Below are positions 16,469 to 24,768 of a DNA stretch of 64,000 nucleotides, in pieces. Source of the DNA: Candidatus Parcubacteria bacterium. GTDB lineage: Bacteria; Patescibacteriota; Saccharimonadia; Saccharimonadales; Saccharimonadaceae. Both the position numbers and the translations under genes were made by a program. The notes under the pieces were generated by a model that was not told where the DNA came from, made no database searches, and was given only the letters and a program-made list of their open reading frames with translations. Where the stretch lies: NCBI GenBank assembly GCA_023432445.1, contig JAEYUP010000001.1:558001-622000 (forward strand), given 5' to 3'. Every line of letters starts with the position of its first letter. The stretch's first letter is position 1.

Positions 16469-17686
16469 ATGCGGAACGTAGACGACAACCTGCTGCGACG
16501 CCGGGTGCAGCCTGACAGCTTTAAATCATCTCGGTTAGGATGGGTCATAGTCGCTTTTATATTTGTGGCGTCTTTGAGTTATTATGCTGGCACCTTTCAC
16601 AATCAGATAATTGGAGGCTTTAAGGGGGTTTTTGGTGAAGACGTCGTCCTGGACACATCTTCTCTCCAGGAGACTTATACAGCTATTCAGGAGCACTTTG
16701 ACGGTAAGATAGATACCCAGCTGCTTATCGATGGTGCTAACCGAGGCATGGTAGATGCTCTAGGTGACGAGTACACAAATTTCATGACAAAGTCAGACAC
16801 GGAAGAGTTCAATAAGAGCCTTAGTGGTGATATAGGCGGCGGAATCGGAGTGGAGATTGGTCTGCGCGGTGGTCGACCAACTATAGTACGAGTTTTGCGT
16901 GACAATCCGGCCGATGAAGTTGGACTCAGGGCGGGTGACATTTTAGTGTCGGTGAATGGTGATTCGGTCGTGGGGTCGTCGGTTTCTGATGCTGTTGCCA
17001 AGATCCGTGGCGACGAAGGCACATCTGTCAAACTGGTCGTCGTGCGAGACGGTAAAGAGCAGAGCTTTGCCATAACACGTGCAAAGGTAAATAACCCTAG
17101 TGTTTATAGCTCTATAAAAAATGATATTGGTGTTATGACGATAACTCGGTTTGATAATGAAACCGGAAACTTGGCTCGAAGAGCTGCCCAAGAATTTAAA
17201 AATGCTGGTGTTAGAGGAGTCGTTCTTGACCTTCGCGGTAATGGCGGAGGCTATGTTGAGGCCGCCAAAGTGGTGGCTAGTATCTGGCTGGACGATAAGG
17301 TAGTGGTGGTTGAGAAAGCTGGCGGAAGGGTCGTCGATGAAGTTCGTTCACAATCTAACCCGACCTTACTTGGTGTAAAGACGGTAGTGTTGGTAAATGA
17401 GAGTTCGGCTAGTGCAAGTGAAATTGTCGCCGGGGCGCTGCGCGATCACAAAGCGGCTACTATTATAGGGCAGACATCCTTTGGTAAAGGTAGCGTCCAA
17501 AGACTAGTCGACTTGTCTGGCGGAGCGACTTTGAAGGTTACTATCGCGCGCTGGTATACCCCTGGTGGGGTCAATATATCAGAAAAGGGTATCGTGCCCG
17601 ATGTTGATGTTGAAAATACTGCCAAAGACGTTGATTCCGGCGTCGACCCTCAGCTTGATGCGGCCCTTGACTATCTAAGTAGCTAG
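16469..17686 (+). CDS. S41 C-terminal processing peptidase (CtpA/Prc-like)
   Basis: 405-residue exported serine protease with an N-terminal membrane anchor (~25-45), a PDZ domain (~100-185, GGGIGVEIGLRGGRPTIVRV) and an S41 domain. The catalytic Ser is in NESSASASEIVAGAL and the Lys in FGKGSVQ. Such enzymes trim or degrade cell-envelope proteins and often regulate peptidoglycan hydrolases. It begins one base after the CHAP hydrolase stop, so a functional link with FtsEX and the hydrolase is plausible but not shown. Confidence 0.92.
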   Translation: MRNVDDNLLRRRVQPDSFKSSRLGWVIVAFIFVASLSYYAGTFHNQIIGGFKGVFGEDVVLDTSSLQETYTAIQEHFDGKIDTQLLIDGANRGMVDALGDEYTNFMTKSDTEEFNKSLSGDIGGGIGVEIGLRGGRPTIVRVLRDNPADEVGLRAGDILVSVNGDSVVGSSVSDAVAKIRGDEGTSVKLVVVRDGKEQSFAITRAKVNNPSVYSSIKNDIGVMTITRFDNETGNLARRAAQEFKNAGVRGVVLDLRGNGGGYVEAAKVVASIWLDDKVVVVEKAGGRVVDEVRSQSNPTLLGVKTVVLVNESSASASEIVAGALRDHKAATIIGQTSFGKGSVQRLVDLSGGATLKVTIARWYTPGGVNISEKGIVPDVDVENTAKDVDSGVDPQLDAALDYLSS

Positions 17687-17713
17687 ATGCTTGTGCTTAA
17701 CGGTAGAACATAG

Positions 17714-17719
17714 TACAAT
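17714..17719 (+). promoter_or_regulatory. -10 box (TACAAT) before receiver gene
   Basis: TACAAT ends 8 nt before ATG 17728 with no SD between them. Predicted leaderless promoter. Confidence 0.5.
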
Positions 17720-17727
17720 ATTCGTGT

Positions 17728-18117
17728 ATGGAACCAAAAAGAAAAATATTACTTGTTGAAGATGATGAAGCACTAGCGCAGGTCTACAAATCTCGTCTTG
17801 AGATTGAGGGATTTGAAACGCGCTGGGTAGGAAACGGCGAGGAAGCTCTTTCGGCCGCAATTGAATTTAAGCCAGAGCTTATCCTACTAGATGCAATGAT
17901 GCCGAAAATTAGCGGTTTTGACGTGCTAGACATCCTTCGCAATACACCAGAGACTGCCGACATACGCGTTATCATGCTGACCGCCTTGAGTCAGCCAAAA
18001 GACAAAGAACGCGCCGAGTCGCTCGGGGTTGACGATTATCTGGTTAAGTCTCAGGTTGTTATCGGCGATGTCGTCGAGAGGGTGAAATTCCATCTCGGGT
18101 TGCTCGAAAAGAAATAA
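17728..18117 (+). CDS. Single-domain response regulator
   Basis: 129-residue CheY-like receiver with acidic pocket EDDEA, phospho-acceptor Asp in LLDAMMPK (~54), conserved Thr in MLTALS and Lys in YLVKSQ. No output domain follows. It is closely similar to the receiver of the gene at 54553-55482 (shared MMPKISGFD, LDILR and YLVKSQV blocks), so the two are paralogs. No kinase is adjacent. The next two genes are of unknown function and likely co-transcribed (AAGGAG RBS 17 nt downstream), so they may be its effectors. Confidence 0.9.
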   Translation: MEPKRKILLVEDDEALAQVYKSRLEIEGFETRWVGNGEEALSAAIEFKPELILLDAMMPKISGFDVLDILRNTPETADIRVIMLTALSQPKDKERAESLGVDDYLVKSQVVIGDVVERVKFHLGLLEKK

Positions 18118-18134
18118 AAAGGAGAAAAACAAAA

Positions 18135-18476
18135 ATGCCACCATCACCAGAATCCTCATCAGTACCAGTCACGCAGCCACAAGAGGCAGCGCCGCTTATA
18201 ACTGTGCCCGCTGAAATAATGTCCGGTGTGCCTCAGCCAGAAACCATAGAACCTAATAGGTCGCCGGTGACTTTATCTCCAGAACAAGTAGCCCTCATGA
18301 CTCCGGCTGACGTAGAGCGGGCCGCTAGAATTACGGGAGCCGACCCAGCAGCGGCCTTAGAGGTCCATGGAGAAGCACGGTCGGCGGTTTCAGCTGGTCA
18401 GGATCAGGTGGTAGAGCCTCAGATTGCGGCAGCGGCTGAGCGCCAAGTTAACAGTGAAGGGGTAGTGACTCAATGA
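18135..18476 (+). CDS. Hypothetical Pro/Ala/Glu-rich protein
   Basis: 113 residues, low complexity, acidic and rich in Pro, Ala and Gln, with no membrane segment and no domain I recognise. A good SD (AAAGGAGAAA) precedes ATG 18135 by about 10 nt, so it is translated. The stop overlaps the next start (ATGA at 18473), indicating translational coupling. Probably intrinsically disordered. Its only functional clue is its position between a single-domain receiver and another unknown gene. Confidence 0.7.
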   Translation: MPPSPESSSVPVTQPQEAAPLITVPAEIMSGVPQPETIEPNRSPVTLSPEQVALMTPADVERAARITGADPAAALEVHGEARSAVSAGQDQVVEPQIAAAAERQVNSEGVVTQ

Positions 18477-19288
18477 GTCCAGAGGCGCTGACAGTCGACC
18501 CATCCGACAGCTATATAGAAGAAGATAAGCTGACTAAATTTGATGACTATGTGGGTGATTTACTGCATAGCAAGTCGGTTGCCGAGCTACCGATTGAGCA
18601 ACAAGGCCCGGCTATATTTGATCATTTTATTGGTGCCTTGGTGAGAAGAGGAGAGATAAACACCAGTAATGAGACACTCTCTGCGGCGGACGTACTATCC
18701 CATCTCGACTCGCAAGTAGGTACACAAGACGGATTTGGCCTGAGGGCTTTTACTCAGAACTATGGCTTGCGAAATGCCGTTAAGCTTTTGGCGGAAGATG
18801 AGCGTACCGGAGCTATTTTTGGCAATGTAAACAGAAGAATTCATCGAGAAGAAGATGGTAGCATCACGTTTACGACGCCATCCCAACTTGAAGGCTATCT
18901 TGCATCTGGTGGTAGAGCTAATCACGTCGATAACGCCCGAGGTGGTATAGAGATGGAGGGCGACCGCTGGTTGGGGGTAATGGCAGAGCACGCTCAGAGG
19001 ATGATTGACCCCACAAAACCTGACATTAAAATGGCTAATCATCAGGACGCGCGCGATATGGCAAAATCAGACCTTCCGCTCATCAGGAATACCGGTAACG
19101 ATTTGGCGATGATGTTGAACTCGGCAGATAAGGTTGGCTTAGACATGGAGCTAGTAAGTCGATCGGCAGAGAGGATTCGCGAGAGAGCTAAGACCGAAGA
19201 GGATCTAGGGCATACGGCGCTGTTTATTACACTCGGCAATCGAGCTCAGGCCTATCGGTCAGATCTTGATAGGCGCTCTGGTTTTTAA
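18473..19288 (+). CDS. Hypothetical protein downstream of receiver
   Basis: 271-residue soluble, largely helical, charged protein with no motif I can name. It is coupled to the preceding gene by a 4-nt overlap and ends 1 nt before the convergent rpmA stop. Codon use resembles its neighbours, so it is a genuine gene. Likely in one transcript with the receiver at 17728. A role in the same signalling output is possible but unsupported by sequence. Confidence 0.72.
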   Translation: MSPEALTVDPSDSYIEEDKLTKFDDYVGDLLHSKSVAELPIEQQGPAIFDHFIGALVRRGEINTSNETLSAADVLSHLDSQVGTQDGFGLRAFTQNYGLRNAVKLLAEDERTGAIFGNVNRRIHREEDGSITFTTPSQLEGYLASGGRANHVDNARGGIEMEGDRWLGVMAEHAQRMIDPTKPDIKMANHQDARDMAKSDLPLIRNTGNDLAMMLNSADKVGLDMELVSRSAERIRERAKTEEDLGHTALFITLGNRAQAYRSDLDRRSGF

Positions 19289-19289
19289 A

Positions 19290-19562
19290 CTAGCTTACGC
19301 TAACTTGCGTGCGAGCTTCGGTCTTGCCTGTAAAACGAGACTTTTTGATCTTTTGGAAGCTGACGACGCCGTCGATTGCGGCGTGAATAGTGTAGTTCTT
19401 GCTAAGGTATGTGCCAGGACCAGCTACTTTGGTGCTACCAGTCTGACGTACTAGAACTTCGCCCGAGTTGACCTTTTGGCCACCAAAACGCTTCACGCCT
19501 AGGCGAGGGCCGGCGTTGTTGTGGATGTTCTTGCTTGAACCACCTGCTTTGACGTGTGACAT
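19290..19562 (-). CDS. rpmA: 50S ribosomal protein L27
   Basis: 90-residue bL27 that reaches toward the peptidyl-transferase centre. The N-terminus reads MSHVKAGGSSKN, beginning at the mature KAGGSS motif without the cleavable extension of Firmicutes, followed by RLGVKRFGGQKV and a conserved VRQTGS block. An SD (AAGGAG) lies 8-9 nt upstream of the ATG. It is monocistronic here, not in the usual rplU-rpmA pair. The leader contains a 6-bp hairpin (19576-19593). Confidence 0.95.
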   Translation of the reverse strand: MSHVKAGGSSKNIHNNAGPRLGVKRFGGQKVNSGEVLVRQTGSTKVAGPGTYLSKNYTIHAAIDGVVSFQKIKKSRFTGKTEARTQVSVS

Positions 19563-19606
19563 TGTTATTTCTCCTTATGAGCTAAAGTGCTCATTCAATC
19601 TGTTCG

Positions 19607-19635
19607 ATTATACATTATATGCCGATTGGGGTCAA
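19607..19635 (-). promoter_or_regulatory. Promoter for rpmA (TTGACC-N17-TATAAT)
   Basis: On the minus strand the -35 TTGACC (19635-19630), a 17-bp spacer and the -10 TATAAT (19612-19607) give a near-consensus housekeeping promoter with a leader of about 40 nt. Confidence 0.8.
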
Positions 19636-19778
19636 GATGTGATTGTAGTTAAAAACAATTTAAAGTTAAGTCCGTATACTTAGCAGAAGATATGCCGGAT
19701 ATATCGTTATAGGCCTAACCCTCGTTAGTTATTGATGAGGTATGGTCAAAATTCGCGTAAACCTAAAAGGAGACCAAT

Positions 19779-19901
19779 ATGGATGAAAAATCTAAAGAGC
19801 CGGCTATTTCTGTACCCGAAAAGGTGGTTTATGTATTTTTAATTATCTTCGGGGTGCTTATGGTTGGAAAACTGTTTTGGATGATTATTTTCTTATCATG
19901 A
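19779..19901 (+). CDS. 40-residue single-pass membrane micro-protein
   Basis: A 40-codon frame with a strong SD (AAAAGGAGA, 19764-19772) 6 nt before the ATG. The first 15 residues are polar and charged (MDEKSKEPAISVPEK); the rest is one hydrophobic helix (VVYVFLIIFGVLMVGKLFWMIIFLS). The combination of SD, clean topology and stop makes it likely a real small protein of the kind annotation pipelines skip. Its 3' end overlaps the convergent methyltransferase gene by 17 nt. Function unknown. Confidence 0.65.
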   Translation: MDEKSKEPAISVPEKVVYVFLIIFGVLMVGKLFWMIIFLS

Positions 19902-21048
19902 CTAGTATTTCGCGTGCCACTACCTGGTCGGAGCGGAAGTAGATAAGTTCGTCTGGGTGGGCTGTCTTGAATTCGACCGGCGTGTAGCCAAACGTTCCTA
20001 ACTGATTTACCAGCGGAAGACGGGAAAAGTTGCCTTGGCTGTCTCGCCAAGCGGGTACGGCTATGCAAAGAGGAGTTCCTGGCTGTAGCTGAGAATGGAT
20101 ATTCTTCAAGAATTGACTGATTATGTGCTGGCAGTTGCCCCGAACTTCTTCTAGTTTCTTGGGTGAAGGCGGAGCGCTAAAAGGTTGTCCTAAGTAAGTT
20201 TCGCAGACGACCGAGCCTAGCGGCTTTTCCCAGCTCATTTTTGTCGCATCACCTTCGTCTACTTTCCAGCTATGCGGTAAATGGTACTTTTCAACTAGCC
20301 ACTTTAGGTTGACAGAAGAGAACTGAACCATTTTTTCGGCCAGGTCTGTGCCGTAGGCGGTGTGACCCATAAGAAGAGCCTCTTGCAATACGACTCCCGT
20401 GCCGCAGAAGGGGTCGAGAACCGGTTTGTCGCCGACTATGCCTTTGGTGGCTAGGTTGATCATGATTTGTGCGAGTTTGGGTGGGAGCATTCCAACAAAA
20501 GCATCCCGTTTCGGCCGACCTTGATCGCGCGCGGCTAGGGCGGTGATGTTCTGAGCGCCAGTGCTCTCGGCGACAATGATAGACTCGCGTCCGCGAACGA
20601 CCATCAACTCCACTTTGTTGTCGGATAGGCCGAGTTTGTTGTGGTGAGATGTCGCGGTCGATAGGGTGGACTCTTGATTTGGCACCAGCCTAAGGCTAAC
20701 GCCGCGCTGTTTTAACTTGCTCTTAAGTATAAGACCGACTTTCTGGACTTCTCTTGGCGATACATCGAAGTCGTAGGCGCTGATGCCTAGAGTAATTTTA
20801 CCTTCGCGGTCTGACCAAGCTTGGCTGTAGTGGTCTACTATAGCTTTGACTGCATCGGACCAGTTGGTACTCTTCAGCTCTTTAACGACGGCACCGGCTT
20901 TTTGGGTGCCGCCCAGCCGCTCGATCGATACCGGCTTAGAGCTTGAAATGACTGCAGTTGACTGTGAAAACCGAGAAACGTCGCCAAAAACGCGCTCTAG
21001 CTCGGCGAGCGAGAGGCCGGGTTGACGTCCAAGAAGAGCAATTTGCAT
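19885..21048 (-). CDS. Trm11-like RNA guanine-N2 methyltransferase
   Basis: 387-residue protein with a THUMP-like N-terminal region and a Rossmann methyltransferase domain: DPFCGTG (SAM-binding motif I, ~residue 226), preceded by ARDQGRPKRD, typical of the Trm11/TrmG10 (UPF0020) family that makes m2G in tRNA. The usual catalytic D-P-P-Y tetrad is not evident; the corresponding position reads CETYLGQP, so either the active site is altered or it is a subfamily variant. It is convergent with the micro-protein gene. Family placement is fairly confident; the modified nucleotide is not. Confidence 0.78.
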   Translation of the reverse strand: MQIALLGRQPGLSLAELERVFGDVSRFSQSTAVISSSKPVSIERLGGTQKAGAVVKELKSTNWSDAVKAIVDHYSQAWSDREGKITLGISAYDFDVSPREVQKVGLILKSKLKQRGVSLRLVPNQESTLSTATSHHNKLGLSDNKVELMVVRGRESIIVAESTGAQNITALAARDQGRPKRDAFVGMLPPKLAQIMINLATKGIVGDKPVLDPFCGTGVVLQEALLMGHTAYGTDLAEKMVQFSSVNLKWLVEKYHLPHSWKVDEGDATKMSWEKPLGSVVCETYLGQPFSAPPSPKKLEEVRGNCQHIISQFLKNIHSQLQPGTPLCIAVPAWRDSQGNFSRLPLVNQLGTFGYTPVEFKTAHPDELIYFRSDQVVAREILVMIRK

Positions 21049-21102
21049 ATGACTATTGTACCACCAGAGACCAGAGACTAGTGTGGTAAGTCGCTTATCT
21101 AC

Positions 21103-21111
21103 TGCTATAAT
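21103..21111 (+). promoter_or_regulatory. Consensus extended -10 (TGC-TATAAT)
   Basis: Perfect TGCTATAAT ends only 6 nt before ATG 21118. There is no -35 and no room for a leader. One of the clearest leaderless promoters in the window. Confidence 0.78.
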
Positions 21112-21117
21112 TAGCTT

Positions 21118-22185
21118 ATGAAGCGACTAAGACCGCAGCGACCGTCCTTTCGGACGTGGCTAACTATAATAACGTCTTTATTACTGGTGGGTGTCATCAT
21201 TGGGGCTTGGCCGGAGATCGTAAAAGCTTGGGGGTTACTTGACCAGGTAAATATTTGGATTTTAGCTTTGATGATACCAGTTCAACTATTTAGTTATTAT
21301 GCTACCGGAGCGATGATTTTTTCTTACCTTCGTCGTAAGGGTGATATAGCGGGCTTGTCGCATTGGCGGACGACTCGTCTAGCTCTCGAGCTTAACTTCG
21401 TAAACCACATCTTGCCGAGCGGTGGAGCGGCCGGTTTCTCTTACTTGGCGTGGGTTCTGCACCGCTATAAGGTCACTGTGGCACGCTCAACGATGGCCCA
21501 GATACTTAGATTCACTTTAACTTTCGTCAGTTTTGTTATGCTTCTGGTCATTTCCATTATAGTTTTGACCATTAATGAGCACATCGACCGCTCTACGGTC
21601 TTTATAGGAATTGGCTTGACGTTGTTGGTGGTTGTTACTATGACACTGGTTATATGGCTACTACACAACCGTCGACGTCTTGATCGGTTTTCCTCGTGGC
21701 TAGAGCATTCCCTGAACCGGCTGGTTAAGTGGGCTTCTAGAGGCAAGAAACGGAAGGCGCTGGAAAACTCATCACTTGTGAATTTCTTTGATGGCATCCA
21801 TGACGATTATTTAGCAATTAGGCGAGAGCGTAAGCTCCTGCTGGCTCCGTACGTATGGGCGACCGTGGCTAATATGGCTGACGCGGCGCTACTTTGGATA
21901 GCTTTTTGGTCTCTGGGCTTTTCGGTCGAACCAGCCCTCCTCTTTATAGCATTTGGCGTGGCATCGGTGGTGAGTGTCGTGACCGTAACGCCTGGTGGTG
22001 CTGGCGTCTACGAAACCGTTATGGTGCTTTTCTTATCAACTAGTGGCGTACCCGTCGACGTGGCCATAGCTGGGACATTGTTAGCGCGAGTCGTGTTGGT
22101 TCTTGGTACGATTGTCTTCGGTTACGTTTTCTATCAGATGACAATAACTCAATACGGAAAGCGACCACCGCTTAAAGATGAATAG
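21118..22185 (+). CDS. Lysylphosphatidylglycerol synthase-like/UPF0104 membrane protein
   Basis: 355-residue polytopic protein (about eight helices) of the MprF flippase-domain/AglD family. Typical signatures are NHILPSGGAAGFSYL near residue 97 and TVTPGGAGVYETV near 290. Only the membrane domain is present, without an aminoacyl-lipid synthase domain, so it is not a complete MprF. Members are linked to lipid or polyprenyl-glycan handling. It is the first gene of a run with xseA and xseB (8-nt overlap with xseA). Confidence 0.82.
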   Translation: MKRLRPQRPSFRTWLTIITSLLLVGVIIGAWPEIVKAWGLLDQVNIWILALMIPVQLFSYYATGAMIFSYLRRKGDIAGLSHWRTTRLALELNFVNHILPSGGAAGFSYLAWVLHRYKVTVARSTMAQILRFTLTFVSFVMLLVISIIVLTINEHIDRSTVFIGIGLTLLVVVTMTLVIWLLHNRRRLDRFSSWLEHSLNRLVKWASRGKKRKALENSSLVNFFDGIHDDYLAIRRERKLLLAPYVWATVANMADAALLWIAFWSLGFSVEPALLFIAFGVASVVSVVTVTPGGAGVYETVMVLFLSTSGVPVDVAIAGTLLARVVLVLGTIVFGYVFYQMTITQYGKRPPLKDE

Positions 22186-23281
22186 CGAGGCGCTTGATTT
22201 ACAGCTAAGTGTTAGCGATTTTGTGGCGCTGACCAATCAAACGCTGGAGTTTGCTTATCCCACCGTGACTGTTGTCGGGGAAGTGGCGGAATTTAAAATA
22301 TCGCAGGGTAAATGGGTTAGTTTTAAGCTGAAAGACGCTGGCGCGGTCGTAAATTGTTTTCTGACGGTTGGGATGTTGAGGCAGCCGCTGGAAGACGGCA
22401 TGAAGATTTTAGTTATGGCGGCACCACGGCTTAGCAACAAAGGCTATTTTAATCTTAATGTTCGAACCATCAAGCCAGTAGGTGAAGGGTCTATCAAGAA
22501 AGGATTTGATCTTTTGAAGGCCAAGCTTGAGGCTGAAGGTTTGTTTGCTGTAGAGCGTAAGCGGCCTCTACCTAGGGTGCCTCGCTCGGTGGCGGTGGTC
22601 ACAAGTACGGAGTCGGCGGCTTATGCGGATTTTTGCAAGATCATCAACGATCGTTGGGGTGGGTTGGTGGTCAATGTAGCACACACTCAGGTTCAAGGTG
22701 ATCCGGCGGCTGACCAGATTATAAGAGGGATCCGATATTTTAACGGTCTGGAAGAGCTACCGGACGTTCTGGTGATTATAAGAGGTGGTGGTAGCGCCGA
22801 AGACTTAATGACTTTTAACGACGAGTTGGTGGCGCGGGCAATTGCCGAAAGCCGAATCCCGACTTTAGTAGGTGTTGGTCACGAAATCGATCATACGTTG
22901 GCGGATATGGTAGCCGACAGGCGAGCGGCCACTCCGACTAACGCTGCTGAGATACTTGTTCCAGATAAAGGTGAGATTATATCGGCCACCAAGCGTCAGG
23001 TAGCCACGTTGGGGCATCAGGTGTTGCAGGCGATTGATGAGTTTGAGGCCAGAACTAGATCACAGCTAGACAACGCCTTGCAGAGAGTTCAGGACCGACT
23101 CGACTCGTCCTTTGAGCGCCTGGCTGTTTTGCGCGTGGTTGTCTCGCAGCTGCATCCTAACAATGTGCTAAAACGAGGCTATGCACTCCTTAGGGGGGAG
23201 ACGACTGTCGGTGGTATGATTGAGGTAGAAACATTCAAGACGATAGTAAAAGCGGAGGTGCGCGATGTCAGACAAAAGTAA
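22178..23281 (+). CDS. xseA: Exodeoxyribonuclease VII large subunit
   Basis: Catalytic subunit of exonuclease VII, which degrades single-stranded DNA. 367 residues, on the short side for the family. An N-terminal OB fold (~1-100) is followed by the catalytic domain with RGGGSAEDL (~205) and GVGHEIDHTLADMVADRRAATP (~230), then a coiled coil (~270-330) that binds XseB. It starts 8 nt inside the preceding gene and overlaps xseB by 17 nt, so subunit synthesis is coupled. Confidence 0.95.
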   Translation: MNSEALDLQLSVSDFVALTNQTLEFAYPTVTVVGEVAEFKISQGKWVSFKLKDAGAVVNCFLTVGMLRQPLEDGMKILVMAAPRLSNKGYFNLNVRTIKPVGEGSIKKGFDLLKAKLEAEGLFAVERKRPLPRVPRSVAVVTSTESAAYADFCKIINDRWGGLVVNVAHTQVQGDPAADQIIRGIRYFNGLEELPDVLVIIRGGGSAEDLMTFNDELVARAIAESRIPTLVGVGHEIDHTLADMVADRRAATPTNAAEILVPDKGEIISATKRQVATLGHQVLQAIDEFEARTRSQLDNALQRVQDRLDSSFERLAVLRVVVSQLHPNNVLKRGYALLRGETTVGGMIEVETFKTIVKAEVRDVRQK

Positions 23282-23474
23282 AACTGTCCAAGAGAAACTA
23301 AGCGAGCTGTCGGAGTTGGTGGCGTGGTTCCAGGGCCCGTCATTTCAACTAGAAGCTGCCGTAGAAAAGCTGAAACAGGCTGAGGTGTTGGCTGATGCTA
23401 TCGAGGGCGATCTTAAAAAAATCAAGAACGATATTAAAGTGGTCAAAAAACGCTTTGACCGCGACGACCAATGA
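23265..23474 (+). CDS. xseB: Exodeoxyribonuclease VII small subunit
   Basis: 69-residue helical protein with the XseB pattern of a two-helix hairpin (KLSELSELVAWFQ; FQLEAAVEKLKQAE). Several small subunits coat the XseA coiled coil. It overlaps xseA by 17 nt and the next methyltransferase by 4 nt. Length and position make the call firm despite low sequence complexity. Confidence 0.93.
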   Translation: MSDKSKTVQEKLSELSELVAWFQGPSFQLEAAVEKLKQAEVLADAIEGDLKKIKNDIKVVKKRFDRDDQ

Positions 23475-23980
23475 TCTGGTTGATTGTTGCCGGAGCACTG
23501 GTGGCTTTTATCGGTCTGGGAGCGCTTTTTGGTGCCCCTTATGTACCGTCACACCGTCGGGAGTTAAAGCGTTTATTTAAAGAAGAGCTGAAAGCTGAGA
23601 CTGGGGCCCTTTTGGTAGATCTGGGTAGTGGTGATGGTGCTGTTTTGCGAGAAGCTGCAAGGGCTGGCGTACGGTCTATAGGGGTAGAGATACACCCAGT
23701 TTTCTACCTTTTAAGTCTTTGGTTAACTTGGCGCTACCGTCGACTGGCAACTGTTAAATACGGCGATATGTGGCGCTATCGGCCGCCTAGTGGAGTGAGC
23801 TATGTGTATGTATTTTCGGTAAGTCGGGATATGGGGCGCTTAGTAAAACACTTAGAGCGTGAGGCTCGGCGCCTAGGGCATCCATTTGTCTTAATCTGTC
23901 ATGGCCCAGCGCCTAAAGACCTCAAACCAACTCGCGTCACGGGCGCTTTTAGCTTTTACAAAATCAAGTCGCAGTCATAA
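23471..23980 (+). CDS. Membrane-anchored class I SAM-dependent methyltransferase
   Basis: 169 residues. A single N-terminal hydrophobic segment (~2-25) is followed by a short Rossmann domain with motif I VDLGSGDGAVL (~48) and an acidic residue in GVEIHP for SAM ribose binding. It resembles small methyltransferases of the FkbM/Dot1-like group seen in CPR genomes. ATGA overlap with xseB. The substrate is unknown; the membrane anchor suggests a lipid, quinone or membrane-protein target. Confidence 0.78.
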   Translation: MIWLIVAGALVAFIGLGALFGAPYVPSHRRELKRLFKEELKAETGALLVDLGSGDGAVLREAARAGVRSIGVEIHPVFYLLSLWLTWRYRRLATVKYGDMWRYRPPSGVSYVYVFSVSRDMGRLVKHLEREARRLGHPFVLICHGPAPKDLKPTRVTGAFSFYKIKSQS

Positions 23981-24004
23981 CTTTACAGAAGAGGTAAGCG
24001 TAAG

Positions 24005-24010
24005 TATAAT
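24005..24010 (+). promoter_or_regulatory. -10 box (TATAAT)
   Basis: Consensus TATAAT ends 7 nt before ATG 24018, supporting that ATG over the long upstream extension of the frame (which begins inside the previous gene). Confidence 0.6.
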
Positions 24011-24017
24011 AACAGTT

Positions 24018-24716
24018 ATGAATCCACAAGTTCCACAGCAGCCTTACGCGCCGCCACAACCTCCTCAGCGGCCAGTGGTGCCAATAGTTGTAAAAAGTAA
24101 ATGGCCGGTTATAGGTGTTGTGTTTATTGCTACGACAGTCTTATCGCTCGGAGTCATGACATGGGCATTGATCAACTTTTTTGATCAAAAGAATACGACC
24201 GACACAAGGGTATCTGAAGCGGTGGCGGCAGCCAAGAAAGAGCAGTCCGAGAAGGACGCGGCCGAATACGAAGCCGAAAAGGCTAGCGCAACTCAGTTAT
24301 TTGCTGGGCCAGAAGATTACGGTCGGGTTTCGTTCGATTACCGTAAAGACTGGAGTTTGTATATAAAGAGCGACGCTTCAAGTGGCGGGATTTACGAAGC
24401 GTTATTTAACCCAGGTGGCGTGCCGCAGGTTCGAAATGATGGCCGCTATGCCCTAAGACTTACGATTGAAAACAAAGACTACGATGCCGTCATAGATGGT
24501 TACAAGAATCTCGTCTCAAGAGGCGACCTGAAAACTAGCGCCGTAAAAGTTAACGAAAACAACGGCACTCGACTAGACGGAAACTTCACTAAAGATATTC
24601 GTGGCTCAGCGGTAGTATTCAAGATCCGCGACAAAACACTTACGGTGCGGACTGATGCCGAGACTTTTAAGGGTGACTTTGACGCTCTTATAAAGACCAT
24701 CAAGTTTAACGCTTAA
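24018..24716 (+). CDS. Hypothetical membrane-anchored extracytoplasmic protein
   Basis: 232 residues: a Pro/Gln-rich cytoplasmic N-terminus (PQVPQQPYAPPQPPQRP), one membrane helix (~31-53), a short Ala/Glu/Lys-rich coiled segment (~65-95) and an extracytoplasmic domain with alternating beta-like pattern. The frame extends upstream to 23901, but the -10 box at 24005 sets the start. No family recognised; the layout is common among Saccharibacteria surface proteins, which is background knowledge and not evidence from this sequence. Confidence 0.75.
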   Translation: MNPQVPQQPYAPPQPPQRPVVPIVVKSKWPVIGVVFIATTVLSLGVMTWALINFFDQKNTTDTRVSEAVAAAKKEQSEKDAAEYEAEKASATQLFAGPEDYGRVSFDYRKDWSLYIKSDASSGGIYEALFNPGGVPQVRNDGRYALRLTIENKDYDAVIDGYKNLVSRGDLKTSAVKVNENNGTRLDGNFTKDIRGSAVVFKIRDKTLTVRTDAETFKGDFDALIKTIKFNA

Positions 24717-24732
24717 TTAATAACGCTTGTCT

Positions 24733-24762
24733 TTGCAACCGCTTGCCGACGGGTGATACACT
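24733..24762 (+). promoter_or_regulatory. Promoter TTGCAA-N18-TACACT (extended TGA)
   Basis: The -10 TACACT, with TG one base upstream, ends 6 nt before ATG 24769, and a -35-like TTGCAA lies at 24733-24738. Predicted leaderless start for the kinase-receiver-recO group. Confidence 0.55.
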
Positions 24763-24768
24763 GGAGTC

